A stretch of 64,000 nucleotides of DNA from Phorcus lineatus (Eukaryota > Mollusca > Gastropoda > Trochida > Trochidae), in NCBI GenBank assembly GCA_921293015.1, contig OV121098.1:14669016-14733015 (forward strand). The letters run 5' to 3'. The notes under the pieces were generated by a model. That model did not search any database. It was not told where the DNA came from and saw nothing but the letters and a program-made list of their open reading frames with translations. The translations under genes and the position numbers were made by a program. Within the stretch, counting starts at the first letter, position 1; every line of letters starts with the position of its first letter. Shown piece by piece: positions 23,201 through 34,500 of the stretch.

Positions 23201-25045
23201 TAGCAGCCAAAAACTCATACTCATTTACTGAGGACTGAATATTCCAATGCTTTTCACTATATCACCCCTGGGACTTTTCATTGGAAAATCTCTACTGAAA
23301 TAACCTACCTATACTTTGATTAAGCGGATGAAAGTGCTATTTCTATTGGACATAATCTGTGTTTGCAACAAGGATATTAGCTCAAATTTCAAGGTCTTAG
23401 CTCATACTTTTGTGATCCCAGCCAATCAGGAGGTAAGATTTCCTTTTAAATTTCAAATTCAAATTCCTGAGCATTTGCTCGGAAGGACTGTTTAACACTC
23501 TGTGTTACTAAACACGTTAACCCATATCAAGCGATTTCATATGGTAATGGTTTCATAACAAAACTCAAGGGCGGGTAATTTGAGTTCAATTTTCACAATA
23601 AGTCGCGGAAGTGATTTGTGAAGAGTCTAGAAACATTAAGCCCTGGGCAACAGAGTATGCCAAAAACTGTGACATAGTGCCTTTAAGATTTTGAAGTCAC
23701 ACTTACATCTGAGTCAACTGGTTTGTAATTGAGTATGCCAAAAACTGTGACATAGTGCCTTTTAAGATTTTGAAATCACACTTACATCTGCCAAAAACTG
23801 TGACATAGTGCCTTTAAGATTTTGAAGTCACACTTACATCTGAGTCAACTGGTTTGTTAGTGAGTATGCCAAAAACTGTGACATAGTGCCTTTTAAGATT
23901 TTGAAATCACACTTACATCTGCCAAAAACTGTGACATAGTGCCTTTAAGATTTTGAAGTCACACTTACATCTGAGTCAACTGGTTTGTTAGTGAGTATGC
24001 CAAAAACTGTGACATAGTGCCTTTAAGATTTTGAAATCACACTTACATCTGAGTCAACTGGTTTGTCAGTGAGTATGCCAAAAACTGTGACATAGTGCCT
24101 TTAACATTTTGAAGTCACTCTTACATCTGAGTCAATTGGTTTCTTAGTGAGTATGCCAAAAACTGTGACATAGTTCCTATAAGATTTTGAAATCACACTT
24201 ACATCTACCAAAAACTGTAACATAGTGCCTTTAAGATTTTGAAGTCACACTTACATCTGAGTCAATTGGTTTGTTAGTGACCGCACAAGTGAACAATGCA
24301 TCTGCATCTTTAGGACACTTGACATAGTCATCGACCGGGTCTTTCAGCGGCGTCGTCTGAGTGATGACAACAACGGGGTCATCCCCGGAGACTGAAAGTA
24401 GAAATATTATAGAGCCATTTATAAACGATGACGCTTTCACTCTGAAGATCACGCCACTTGAATAACTATGACAGGTATTTTTCTCTCCGAACTCAAAGTT
24501 TCAAAATCTTATGCTCCAGAATTGAAATGAGGTTTGTAAATTTCGCCATTTTGGCCCAGTGCACTATGAATGCACGATCACATGCATTTTTCAAACATAT
24601 AATTTTTAATATGCTCAGATATAACAATATCTTCATTGGTTTAGAAATTAGTTAATAACAATCATTAGAATTTTTTTTATATATAGTTCTTTATCATCAT
24701 ATCAATTCTAAAAGAGACAAAGCAGTTGTTTAATATCTGAAATGTGTTTTGTATACATTTGTAATTTTCCATGTAATTAGCAAATTTAAACATCACGTAC
24801 ATGTCAATTTGTCAAAGTTTCAATTCATGAAAATTTATTTCACAAGTTTAAAACTTATTACAGCGATGGCACTATAGAGGTATTGTAATGGACATCTTAG
24901 AATACCGGGTAGCATTCGAAAAGTTGATTTGGGATAAATAATTATGGATAAGCAACTTCTTTATTCTGAGAAAGCACATTTTCAACATAGATTCTAAAGT
25001 GGTTGTCAAGCAAGAGATTATCAAATGAATATGATTGATGATGAT

Positions 25046-25091
<46 letters not shown>

Positions 25092-25093
25092 GG

Positions 25094-25124
<31 letters not shown>

Positions 25125-25945
25125 GATTGCTTGAGAGTTTAACAATGACAAGATGACTTCACACTCGACCATCAGAGTAGGTTTGAGAAAATATAATGAT
25201 GGATTGTTTATACAATAACTAGTTTTGATGTACCATGTTTTGATACAAGATTGAGCAAAGTTGATTGGTTGTTGTAAGTGCTGGAAAAAGAGATAAAGCT
25301 TCTGTTTGGAAGCCATGTGAATGTTTTTACAAAAGATAAGGTTGATTTATAATGATGATAGATCTTGAATGAGTCTTTAAGTCCAACTTGCATGTTTATA
25401 CCATTCTTCAGACAAGTGTAAAAACTATCACGTAAAACAATATTTCAGTTTGATAGTATAGGGATGACTGTAAATAAATTTCACTTTCTTCACCATTTCC
25501 ATTCAAAAATATATCATATATTCACTTGATTATAACAACATTATTTCTTTTTTTCATGGTTAGTAATGATTGTCTCACGGGGAATTGTTAAAAATCACAA
25601 ATAGTAACCTCGAGCTCATGGAATTAAGAGACATCATCAACTTTTTTAGTTTTATTTTATATTTGCTTTTTGGTATTTCCATGTTTACTTTTTACCTCTA
25701 ATTTACAAGGTAATGGAAATCCGTGACATCTTATTTAGATGGCCATCGAAGATATGGTGTTGTTAATAAAGTATAATGTAAATTCAAACTAAACAACTGA
25801 GTAGTGTTGTAATCATTTGCGGAAGTGATCACTAGTTTGAAATATGCCAGTAATCCAGGTGTGATAATTACCTAAAGGTCTTACCTGTATGTAAAAAAGC
25901 TACAAACGCTGCTACAGCAAGGAATAAATTTATCCCCTGCCACAT
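17097..25945 (-). CDS. Lachesin-like GPI-anchored Ig-domain adhesion protein (8 exons)
   Basis: Exons (minus strand): 25945-25885, 24391-24255, 22307-22088, 21247-21087, 19826-19715, 18746-18596, 18236-18091, 17218-17097. They sum to 1110 nt (369 aa plus stop); every junction has GT/AG and the phases agree. Residues 1-23 are a signal peptide. Ig1 has C56, W69 and C120; Ig2 C165, W177 and C212; Ig3 C254, W269 and C313. Each shows the D-x-G-x-Y-x-C signature of an Ig fold. After Ig3 a Ser/Thr-rich stretch (340-349) leads into a hydrophobic tail (350-363), which fits a GPI-attachment signal near S342-S345. Length and the Ig2 opening ('EGDNVRLTCNATG.P.P.VSWRR') match lachesin, a neuronal and septate-junction homophilic adhesion protein (about 360 aa in insects). 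Cell-surface adhesion is inferred. Exon 2's donor and exon 8's acceptor have been copied into tandem arrays. Confidence 0.93.
17190..17880 (-). repeat. Degenerate tandem array copying the exon 8 acceptor
   Basis: Six units of about 100-140 bp begin near 17189, 17329, 17431, 17550, 17662 and 17770. Each shares an 'attctac...' segment (the inverse of the exon 8 start), 'ggcatgtctgtggctaaaa' (the inverse of the acceptor) and a G-rich end. The genuine exon 8 start is the unit at 17189. Units near 17456 and 17572 keep a full 'ttttagccacag' acceptor; that near 17352 reads 'cttgctacag'. Confidence 0.88.
18091..18236 (-). CDS. Lachesin-like exon 7: second half of Ig3
   Basis: Encodes residues 281-329, with SSDYGIYSC (C313). 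Acceptor 'atttctag', donor G|GTATGT. Confidence 0.93.
18596..18746 (-). CDS. Lachesin-like exon 6: first half of Ig3
   Basis: Encodes residues 231-280 and part of 281, with C254 and W269. It includes the lachesin-like 'RVGQSPGY..DLVC.V.AYP.P' pattern. Donor AG|GTAAGC. Confidence 0.93.
19715..19826 (-). CDS. Lachesin-like exon 5: second half of Ig2
   Basis: Encodes residues 194-230, with NAGTYKC (C212). Acceptor 'attatcag', donor T|GTAAGT. Confidence 0.93.
20064..20485 (-). mobile_element. CAGGGCTC family element, copy C1
   Basis: It starts at CAGGGCTCCAGATAA and ends in the inverse TTATCTGGAGCCCT, and is about 420 bp with no ORF. It lies in lachesin intron 4 and matches copies at 31585, 34439, 43584 and 44077. 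Confidence 0.82.
21087..21247 (-). CDS. Lachesin-like exon 4: first half of Ig2
   Basis: Encodes residues 140-193, with C165, an N-glycosylation sequon at N166 and W177. Donor CAT|GTGAGT. Confidence 0.94.
21640..21742 (+). repeat. AGT/GGC-rich minisatellite
   Basis: About seven imperfect 15-bp units of the type 'agtaacagtagcggc' lie in lachesin intron 3. Apparent frames through it are low-complexity and not coding. Confidence 0.85.
22088..22307 (-). CDS. Lachesin-like exon 3: second half of Ig1
   Basis: Encodes residues 67-139, with W69 and the DEGKYMC motif ending in C120. It starts in phase 0 and ends in phase 1 at donor G|GTTTGT. Confidence 0.94.
23655..24260 (-). repeat. Tandem array copying the exon 2 splice donor
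   Basis: Units of about 78 bp, some interleaved with a 52-bp shorter form, run downstream (in transcript sense) of exon 2. Five long units at about 23702, 23833, 23964, 24041 and 24120 repeat the exon's last roughly 27 bp plus the GATGTAAGTGTGA donor, then intron sequence ('gtatgccaaaaactgtgac'). The genuine donor is at 24254-24253. Confidence 0.9.
24255..24391 (-). CDS. Lachesin-like exon 2: first half of Ig1
   Basis: Acceptor 'ctttcag' and donor GAT|GTAAGT. It encodes residues 21-66 including C46 and the Ig1 cysteine C56. The last 29 bp and the donor are repeated in the downstream intron array at 23655-24250. Confidence 0.93.
25033..25122 (+). repeat. (GAT)n microsatellite
   Basis: About 90 bp of GAT repeat with occasional GGT units in lachesin intron 1. 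Confidence 0.92.
25885..25945 (-). CDS. Lachesin-like exon 1: signal peptide
   Basis: The ATG at 25945-25943 opens a short hydrophobic leader (MWQGINLFLAVAAFVAFLHT), followed by donor G|GTAAGA. The exon ends in phase 1. Confidence 0.88.
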
Positions 25946-26060
25946 ACTTCTTTAAAAAACACACAAATATGTACTAGATGGTACAAATAACATCAATTTG
26001 ACCTGAATGCGACATCCGTTCGCGCATGCGCAGTTACTGTCACACCTGGATGGTATGTCG
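25946..26060 (-). promoter_or_regulatory. Putative lachesin promoter with NRF1-type palindrome
   Basis: About 75 bp upstream of the lachesin ATG lies a perfect GCGCATGCGC (26022-26031), the binding palindrome of NRF1/erect-wing-type factors. It sits in a locally CpG-containing patch within AT-rich DNA. No TATA box is evident. The position suits a promoter, but the TSS is unproven. Confidence 0.45.
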
Positions 26061-27092
26061 TTTGGGCAGGTGAGTCACAGATACAGGTAAAAGTCGGCTA
26101 GACGCGAAACGAAATATTTATATCATTGGAGTTTTCACATCAATAAACGTATATATACTAATGATCTGTTAAGTCGCTTTCTTGTAAAAAGTTGATATTG
26201 GTGTACAAGAAAATTTGAAATTCGACAATATTTCTGTTTTGTCTTCGATTCATTGGTCTACAACACACAATCTAAATGGATATTATCTTAATTTAAGGCC
26301 TTATTATCTTCCTTTATTTTGAGACAAGTACATATCGCATATAAAACTAATTATCTTTAATGCTTGCATTGATTATTGGGAAGGCAATATTTGTAATATC
26401 TTAAAAATAGTTGTTTAATTGTCGAGCCTAAAGTCACTGTGGCAAGTTTTATATCGGAAATTAGAGGATCTCAATAAATGGAAAACAAAGGTTACCAATT
26501 GCTAGAAATTTTATTTTAATAAATGTAAGGATTTCGAAGTTCGGTTAACATGGGCCCTCTTTAGCCTCACCTACATTATTTCAAGGTGTTCACACCAAAA
26601 TGGCTAAATGCAGGTTTTGTCTGACACTTGAACTTTTTCCTTCCGTTACTGATGTTCGGGTTAAGTTATGAGATGTTTAATCTTCTGAAGAAAATACAAG
26701 TTGAATTAACTAGAAACAAAAGGTGAAATTTAAAAAATAAAAATTCAAAAATGTGCTTTAATGCCTTTGAAATGTGTGTTTTTGTTTTTCGGCCTTGTTT
26801 CTTGATGATTAGCCTGTAAAGAATAAATCCTTACTCTGTGTTTTGTGATAACGGTCTTGTATGGTCCCTCATTAGGAAGAGTAAAATGGCACATGCGTGT
26901 TTGAAAAGGATTGTTGCAATGTGAAGGACTTGTGGTCGAGTTGGTAAGTTGTTTGCATTGTCAGTGCTAGTGTCATCATCTGATTCTCACGGTGGAGGTT
27001 CGAATCCACAAGAGGTTTGACCCGAAGAAGACAATGTGTTCATAAATATAACAATGCTTAAGTTACTGACAGCCAGTAAGGCTCGTTCGAGC
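26061..27092. other. Intergenic region
   Basis: Between the lachesin 5' end and the repeat block at 27093. No exon is recognised; it contains a tRNA-like sequence at 26929-27012. Confidence 0.4.
26929..27012 (+). tRNA. tRNA-like sequence, probably a relic
   Basis: An 84-nt segment has a perfect 7-bp acceptor stem (CTTGTGG / CCACAAG), an A-box-like GGTCGAGTTGGTAAG and a canonical B box GGTTCGAATCC. That is the length of a long-variable-arm tRNA (Ser/Leu), but no convincing anticodon stem forms. It is probably a tRNA pseudogene or SINE head. Confidence 0.35.
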
Positions 27093-27790
27093 TTAAAGGC
27101 ACTATTGCACGCTTTTCAGGTTCAAATTAGCTATTTTAAGGTATATATATAAGGACATTAAGTCTTTCACTTTAGCTTTCTATCGATGCAGTGAATTACT
27201 TATCATTGTTTACAGTTGACATTCAGTTAACAACGAAAGTGTTAAAGAGCCACTCCGTGAGTTGTTGGAGTCATAGATATCAAACTTAATCAATGGTGTC
27301 ATTTGATCGCGAAGCATCTACTGTTACCAAAAAGACACATTTTAAAGGTTATTGTTTTTTTTACAGTGACAATATGAAGGTAGAACGTCGAAATTATGAT
27401 CGAAAACCGGACAGTGGCGCGCGTCAAATAGTCAAACGTAATTTTGGAGACTTATCTAAAACAGCCAGGAGGGCAGTTTGGAGTTGATAGTGTGTGTTAG
27501 GTTATATAACTAGTATCCATGTATAATGGACGTTATATCTACACCTCTGTGCATTTATAAGGCTGTTTTTAGATTTTCATGGAAAACCAGTCATATATAT
27601 GTCTTTTGGACATGTAAAGTTAAGATGTTTTGATTTTATATTATAACATATGACATTTAGGTTCGTAACAAAGGTAAATAATAGGTTATGAAAATCACGG
27701 AGTGGCTCTTTAAGACAGCCGCTATCTGCTTGGACATAGACTAAATCTATGGTCACCTGTGCACAAAACGGATAAATAAATGACGGCTCA
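27093..27790 (-). mobile_element. Family D element, copy D3, split by a family A insertion
   Basis: It begins TTAA-AGGCACTATTGCACGCTTTT and follows the reverse of 29931-30558. It is interrupted at 27242 by element A3 exactly at a TTAA that is unbroken in D1 (30412-30415), then resumes GACAGCCGCT. The far end is truncated near 27790. Confidence 0.75.
27242..27713 (+). mobile_element. Family A piggyBac-like MITE, copy A3
   Basis: Perfect ends TTAA-AGAGCCACTCCGTGA and TCACGGAGTGGCTCT-TTAA, internal core TCGAAAACCGGACAGTGGCG at about 27400. Inserted within D3. Confidence 0.9.
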
Positions 27791-29930
27791 CCAAGCAGGC
27801 ATCTGACGTCATTTCGACGTTGAAATTCGGTTGGGTTTTAAAGGTTGTTTAAACGTCATCAGAACAACTTAGAACTGACAAGTGATTACTTTTATAAAAT
27901 TTCATTATCATTGATAACCTCAATTAAGTTATGGATTTCTTTAAATAATGAAATGAAAAATGAAAAAATGAACAGCTATCATTGACATTTACAGGTGTCA
28001 TCACTTTTAGATTTAGTTAGATAAAAGCTAATACCTTTCATTTTCACAATAAAGGGAAGTAACTCTGTCCTTAGCTCTACAGGTATATGGTATTTTTCAA
28101 AAGTTTTTATTTTTTAAGTTTTCTTCACAACTGACAACATATATTTTCGATTTGAATAAAGTTAGTAATTCTTACATTACGGTAATTGCGCATTTGTAAT
28201 CAACTTTTTCGGGGGACACTCTGCTCTAAATCGTTGCAGTGTCATATAAACATTAATACCTTAAAGCAAAGTTAATGTCCATTAAATGGATAGTTCCCCA
28301 AGAAGATTAATCTTACTCTTGTACTAATACTTTGTGTAAGAGCTAAATTGGAGAGCATATGCAATATAACATAACAAAGCTAACACAACGTGAATGATAT
28401 GGCGGTTCAGGGGGATTATAGGTTCGAGTCAATAAAAATAATTTGAAAATCATATGTTATAACGTTGTAACGTAACCCTGACCTGAGGTAAGCTGAAATC
28501 GCTTATCTAAAGTTGCATATTTATCTCTAAATTGCAAAAATTATGATATTTTCATGTATTCAATTAATATCCAAAACGGCGATATTAATGTTAACAGGTG
28601 GAAACAGCGTTCCATTAACATGTAGATTTGTTAAATGGTTTAAACACATTTTTATTTCGTATAAAAATTTAAATTATTTAACGCCGCTCCAACATAAAAT
28701 TCATCAAGCTGGATACAGAACATAACAACGAAACCGAGAAATACACAATTAGTGAAAACATATTTGTGATATAAATATCAAAGCATAGTAAAAAATACCA
28801 AGTGTTGTTTGGTATGCCTAGTCAATGGGTTAACTGCAGCTTATGATTATAAACGTTAATTAAATTCAAAATAATTTAAGTGATTGAGGAAATCAGGAAA
28901 TCGTTTACTTTTGTTGATTAACTCATGTAGAGAATGAAAGTGACAAAGGGTACGTTTGATGATTTTATGTGTGGCGTAAATAAGAACCAAAATACCATAT
29001 ATATGTCCTCCGTCAAGTTCTAATCTTCCCTCTACAGTTACATTTTTATTGCTAAACTGCCAAAATTATGACATTTTCTTGTTTTCAAAGATTTATGAAA
29101 AACGGTCATATAAATGTAAAGAATTTAAATATATATCAGTTAAATGACCTACTGAACACCACCAATCAATATTTGTGTTTGTGTCTTCTGTAAATAAGTT
29201 TCCAAAATTACGTTTGAGTCATTGGCGCGCGCCGCTGTCCGGTTTTCGACCACGAATCACGACTTCAGCATGTGTATTGTCACTATGCTGAACTAATAAA
29301 CACTTAGATGCTGATTTTCAGAACCAACCACTACTTCTCTATAAAATAACACCATTTGTGAAGTTTGACATATTTGAACACAACATACTCTGTGGCCCTT
29401 TCAGGATGTTACTGTTCGTTAAGTAGCTCAATTTGCCACTTCCGTATAAAACTGTCGTTACATCATATCTATGAATATAGAAATACATATTTGTTCTTAT
29501 ATTTTAATAGTTCCAACAAATTAAGAGATAATGAATCACGTCTTCATGTACGTGTCCGCATGAACATCTAGACGTGTCCGATATGTCTATTACATATTTG
29601 TGTACAACCAAGCTTGCGGCGACAATGGATTATCTGACAAAATCTAGACCCTGAATTTAAATTGAAATAACTTTGCGTTCCTGCTGGATTTACCACACTT
29701 TTAATTGATTCAGGGAAGGGGCGTGAGTGGTTTGAAATGGCAGGGAATTCCACAGCGTTATGGTGCTTGGTAGGAAAGATTGAAAATATCTTTGTGTTCT
29801 GCAATTATTTTCTTAAATGGAAAAACGGTTTCTGAGATAATAGTCACTTTCTTCAAATACTCTTCCTGGTATAAGATCTCTTAAATAATCTGGAGCCATA
29901 TTATAATACATTTTAAAAAAGGTAATGAGT
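27791..29930. other. Intergenic region with a family B relic
   Basis: No gene found. 28937-29404 is a family B element; the rest is AT-rich sequence without a recognised signal. Confidence 0.4.
28937..29404 (-). mobile_element. Family B TTAA-type element, decayed
   Basis: Ends AAGTGACAAAGGGTACGTTT and the inverse AACATACTCTGTGGCCCTTT resemble the B termini AGTGACACAGAGTATGTT. The core is present inverted (GCGCGCGCCGCTGTCCGG at about 29224-29241). The TTAA flanks are eroded. Confidence 0.6.
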
Positions 29931-30558
29931 TTAAACGCACTAGTGCACGCCAATATTTCGTAAACACAACGAACGCACAGATACTGCATATCTCTCGATA
30001 TTACTCACTATGCTCACTCAAGTAATCTACCTCGTAAGTTATTCAACAAATATTTACGTATTCAGGTAGTAAAGTTGATTTTTAAAGGCCGGAAGTATTT
30101 AATGTTACGTTACATTAAATCCGCATGAACTACGATATCGGAAATATTAAAATTTTGCTCATAAACACAAAAGCGGAAACGGCAGCCGCTATGGTCAACC
30201 TAATAACAATGCTAATAGTGTATTATTAAATCGGTTAATTTACAACGTTGCTTTCATAAAACGTATTTCATGATTGTTCTCAGTTCAGAGTTTAGGTTAA
30301 TTCAATAGCTGCACACAGTACTAGTTCAGCCGTTTCCAAGTGTCAATAATGTATCCGTTTTGTGCACAGCTAACAATAGATTTTTAAATTTCCAAGCCGA
30401 CAGCGGCTGTCTTAACGTTTTCATTGTTGATTGCAGGTAAATTGTAAAGAATGTTTAGTATTTCATCGCATCGATAGAAAGTTTAAGTGAATGCATAAGT
30501 TCTAGTAAACCTTAAAATAGCCAATTTAAACCTTAAAAGCGTGCATAAATGCCTTTAA
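29931..30558 (+). mobile_element. Family D element, copy D1 (complete)
   Basis: It runs from TTAA-ACGCACTAGTGCACGC to the inverse GCGTGCATAAATGCCT-TTAA, about 628 bp, non-coding. Copies D2 (58901-60194) and D3 (27093-27790) align along it. It contains CCGGAAGTA, a chance or carried ETS motif. Confidence 0.82.
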
Positions 30559-31447
30559 ATCAATACCGCTGTAGTAGGTTTCTTCATATATTTTACCATG
30601 GCATGTGCCACGTACCGCGTCGCCGGTTTCTAATAACGCGTTCATTTGTGCTGTTATCCCATATAAGACAGCAGTAATCAAACATCGGTAAAACAAAGGA
30701 CTTATACAATGTGTCTAGCATTTTCCGAGATAGACGAAATTCCAAACTTACCAGACAATTTATCATTGGACTAGTTCCTTTTATAGTTTAGTTTCAGGGG
30801 AATGTAGTTAAAATGAGCAGTTATGTGAGAATTAACAACCGATTTCCTGATGCGAAACCACAAAACTATAGATCATGCGAAGCTATTCAATTGCATATCA
30901 ATGGTTTGAATCAATGTTTTGCTGGGTTCTGGACCTAAGAAGATATGATGGTATCATCAAAACAATTATATCGAAGGTAAAACATTTGTATTCATTATTT
31001 GTGCAGAATTTTTTGTAATATATTCTGATAATCACAAAAAAGCATTTAAGGTTAAATTTAGATTAAAGTCATAGGATCACTTTTGCAAAGCAGCTAAACT
31101 GAACTAATTATTCTTCACAAGCAAAATGCTTTCCTTGAGGTGCTTGTATTTGAACAGAGAGTAGTGTAGGATTTTATGCCTTGAGCTACCTCTTTTTGAA
31201 GAGAATGTTCATTGTGATGTCAGTGATATTTCCGAATCACCACACAATAAGTAGCAACTCACAAAAGAACACAACTCAAACAAAATTAAAGTGTTGATAA
31301 CAATTTAATGTCCGAACTATGTACACATTTTCACGTTGACATTTCACTAATGATTCTTCAATTAGAACACTCAATGCAAAAGACTCTGCTGCTGGAAATG
31401 CCAGAGCTTACGCCCCACAGTTAATGAGATTAAATTTGAATAATTTA
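30559..31447. other. 3' flank of ATP5PF
   Basis: Downstream of the ATP5PF stop on the minus strand. ATTAAA (plus 'tttaat', about 31303-31308) is a candidate poly(A) signal. 31147-31195 resembles one end of the family F element. Confidence 0.4.
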
Positions 31448-31563
31448 TTAATATTCATAATATGCCTTGTTGTCCGCTTCCGCTGTATCTAAAATGGACT
31501 CTTGGACTACGGGTGTAGGGGCTTCTTTCACCTCGCCAAGTCCTACCGATTCAAGGTCGGGGT
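31448..31563 (-). CDS. ATP5PF: ATP5PF coding exon 3 (C-terminal extension)
   Basis: Residues 98-135 and TAA at 31450-31448. It opens DPDLESVG, the counterpart of human EDPKFEV, then continues into an acidic tail ending in YYEY. Confidence 0.9.
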
Positions 31564-34500
31564 CTGAAACACATGTTAAACATTCAGGGCTCAAGATAAT
31601 TATTTGGAATTTCACTCCTCAAAATAAAAATTGAGGAGTAAAATTACCACATGAAATAAACTAGGAGTATTTCAAGGTTTATCGTTTTCAGATCCTCATT
31701 CCAAGTGAGCATCTTCTACGATGTTATTGTCGTTGATTAAATTTTTCACACGTTTAAGCTGTAAATAAACGAGTGATTTATCCTGTACACTCAATAATCT
31801 TTGGCATCAAGTTGTAAGTTACATATTGTGAAACAAAATATATCACTCAAAAACATATGTCACTCAATGATTTAATTTTTAATGCGTATATATGAATTAC
31901 CCGTGCATATTTTACGCAGATATGCATCTTATCTGGAGCCCTGACATTTAAGCCATTGTAGCACATTTTTTTATGTTTTATTCATAAAAAGTTTTGTACA
32001 TGAAATATCAATTTATCCACAATGTTATATTTTTTATAGAGGGATAAACCGTTTTGGACTTTTTTTTAATTAGAAGACATAAAAAAAGAAAAGCACTTAG
32101 TTTATAATCATTTACTGATGGTCAAAGAGACTTGACTTTTTTGTGAATATTTTTGAGTAGAATTATTTATCTTTTAGATCTATGTTTTTTAGATCAGAAA
32201 ATTCATGATTTATGTGTCAGGCGAGACAGTTTTTTGAAACAGACATCATAGAGTCACAGAAGGACATGTCAATTTCTGCGTCTCTGAGTTTTACAATATT
32301 TTTACAATACACTGCAGAAATACAAATACCTTCACATAACATAATGTAATTTGAATACATATAAGTTTAAAATAACAATGAATGACAATCCCATTTACAA
32401 GACAATGTTGTTAAAGATCTGTTTAAAGAGAAGTCAAAACAGAAACATTTGTATTTGAAAAGGATCTTATCTAAATAAACAATTTATCGATTCAAGAGAC
32501 TAAACAAAGTCATGACATTTTGCTGTCTTTGGGCAATGGTGTCTATATTGTCATCCCTCTAGATAAGAAGTATATTTGTGTTAAAATGTTAAAGAAAAGT
32601 TAAAATACGCAGGGATAATAATGTCTGTCTCAACCTCATATTCTTTGCTTAAGTTTCATTAAAGCAACAATTTGCCAATTTCATACTAATTATGATGTCT
32701 ACTGTATCAAATCATCGAAACAAATAGATACACGAAATTTTTAAAAATAAACCCTGAAGCTTGTGTCATCTGATAAACTATCTATAGACATCTATGATGA
32801 GAATAAAGTAGATTTTATCATTAAAACCCTAAATTTAATACACAACTAGTTTTCCTAAACTTAACACTTATTTATGGCATGGTTTGTAAGAAATTTGAAA
32901 ATAATTTATGTTTTCCAAATTTAGGACCTCTTTATTCATGTGTTCACCCACAAAATTGTGTTTATTTCATGGGTTAATCCACATTTACTTAAAGAGATTC
33001 AGGGCTAAAATAAGTTTCAAGCTCACAATAGGACATTAATTGGAAACCTTAAAAATAACATTTTGTACCATGCATTTATTCATGATGGAGCTTTTTCTAA
33101 GCAAACAGATTTGTTCCATACCTAGAAAGAATTCTTCTTAGAATAACCGGGCACGCGACTGTATAGGTATCACGTGTGTTAAAGTACCAATTTGTAAAGC
33201 TTGTTGAATCAACTCGGCAATGTCACAGGAGGTACTCGACTATACATTTAACCAGGAGCTATACCTTTGCAACAACAAATTATACCTGGACAGTTTTTCT
33301 GTGAGAACCTTTGCTGCACTTGTAGCGACAGTTTTAATTATTGCCAAACTGTAACAATTAAATTTGTAAGATATGATATTATGAACCTTTTTCTCCAGAT
33401 AAGTGCAATGCCATGAGAAGGATAAGTGTTCTATTATTTTCATAAATGCCAATTTCAAGCGACTAGAGATCACAGCCGGTTTTTAGCATTTTTTTACGCG
33501 AATGATGATAGATTTCTGAAGATCATCAGATCAAGAAACGCAGCGAGGTACGAGGGACAAGTTTCGGGCTGATTTCAATGAGATTGATTATGAACCTTTT
33601 TCTGCAGATATGTGCAATGCCATGAGAGGGATAAGTGTTCTATTATTTTCATAAATGCCAATTTCAAGCGACTAGGGATCACAGCCGGTTTTTAGCATTT
33701 TTTTACAGGAATGATGATAGATTTCTGGAGACATACCTGAGAAGTTGAAGGTAGGGAACTGTGTCATATCCTTGCCGGCGGCGCTGTACATACGATCTAC
33801 CTTCTCCAGTTCCTCCTTGAAAGCAGCCTCAACCTGGGCGGTGGCATCGACCAGCTTTCCTCCTGCCGATCTGCAAATAGGAGTGTTAGTGTCTTTGAAG
33901 GGTAGAGACACAAAATGTTCGTTTGACAATGAAATGAGACATGTATATCCCTTCTTCTTGTTCAGGACATACTAATATTTGGGCACAAGTTTAATGATTT
34001 TAGAAATTTATCATATCTTTATGAAAAAAGAATTTTGAAATTATCCCTAAAGATTTTATCAGACCCGGATCATGTTTTATACAGGGAGTTTGTTAAGCTT
34101 CCTTCAGGCAGAAGATTTTCATTACCCCGTTATGAAACCAATAGAGGTAAAAATACATTCATTCCTTCCAGCGTTCGTCTGTTAATTGATCTTTCATTGA
34201 ATATAATGTCTGTTTATGTATCACATGTATGTTCGTGCATGTTCAAGCTCTGTAATGATACAAACTGAATTCCCTTCGGGGTAATAAAGTATTATTATTA
34301 TTATTATTATTATTAATCAAAACATGTCCTGACCCTAAAATACTGTTCTCTATTTATCAGCTGGAAACACATTTTCACAATAATCCATGTCCATACCAAG
34401 AATGAATTTGACGTGTATGTTGCAGAAAACTGAATAATCAGGGCTCCAGATAATTATTTGGACTCAGGGGTATTTCACTCCTCAAAATAAAAATTGAGGA

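Noticed and set aside
24942-25316. 124-aa minus-strand frame with a long Ile run
   Set aside because: It is a translation of the GAT microsatellite inside lachesin intron 1.
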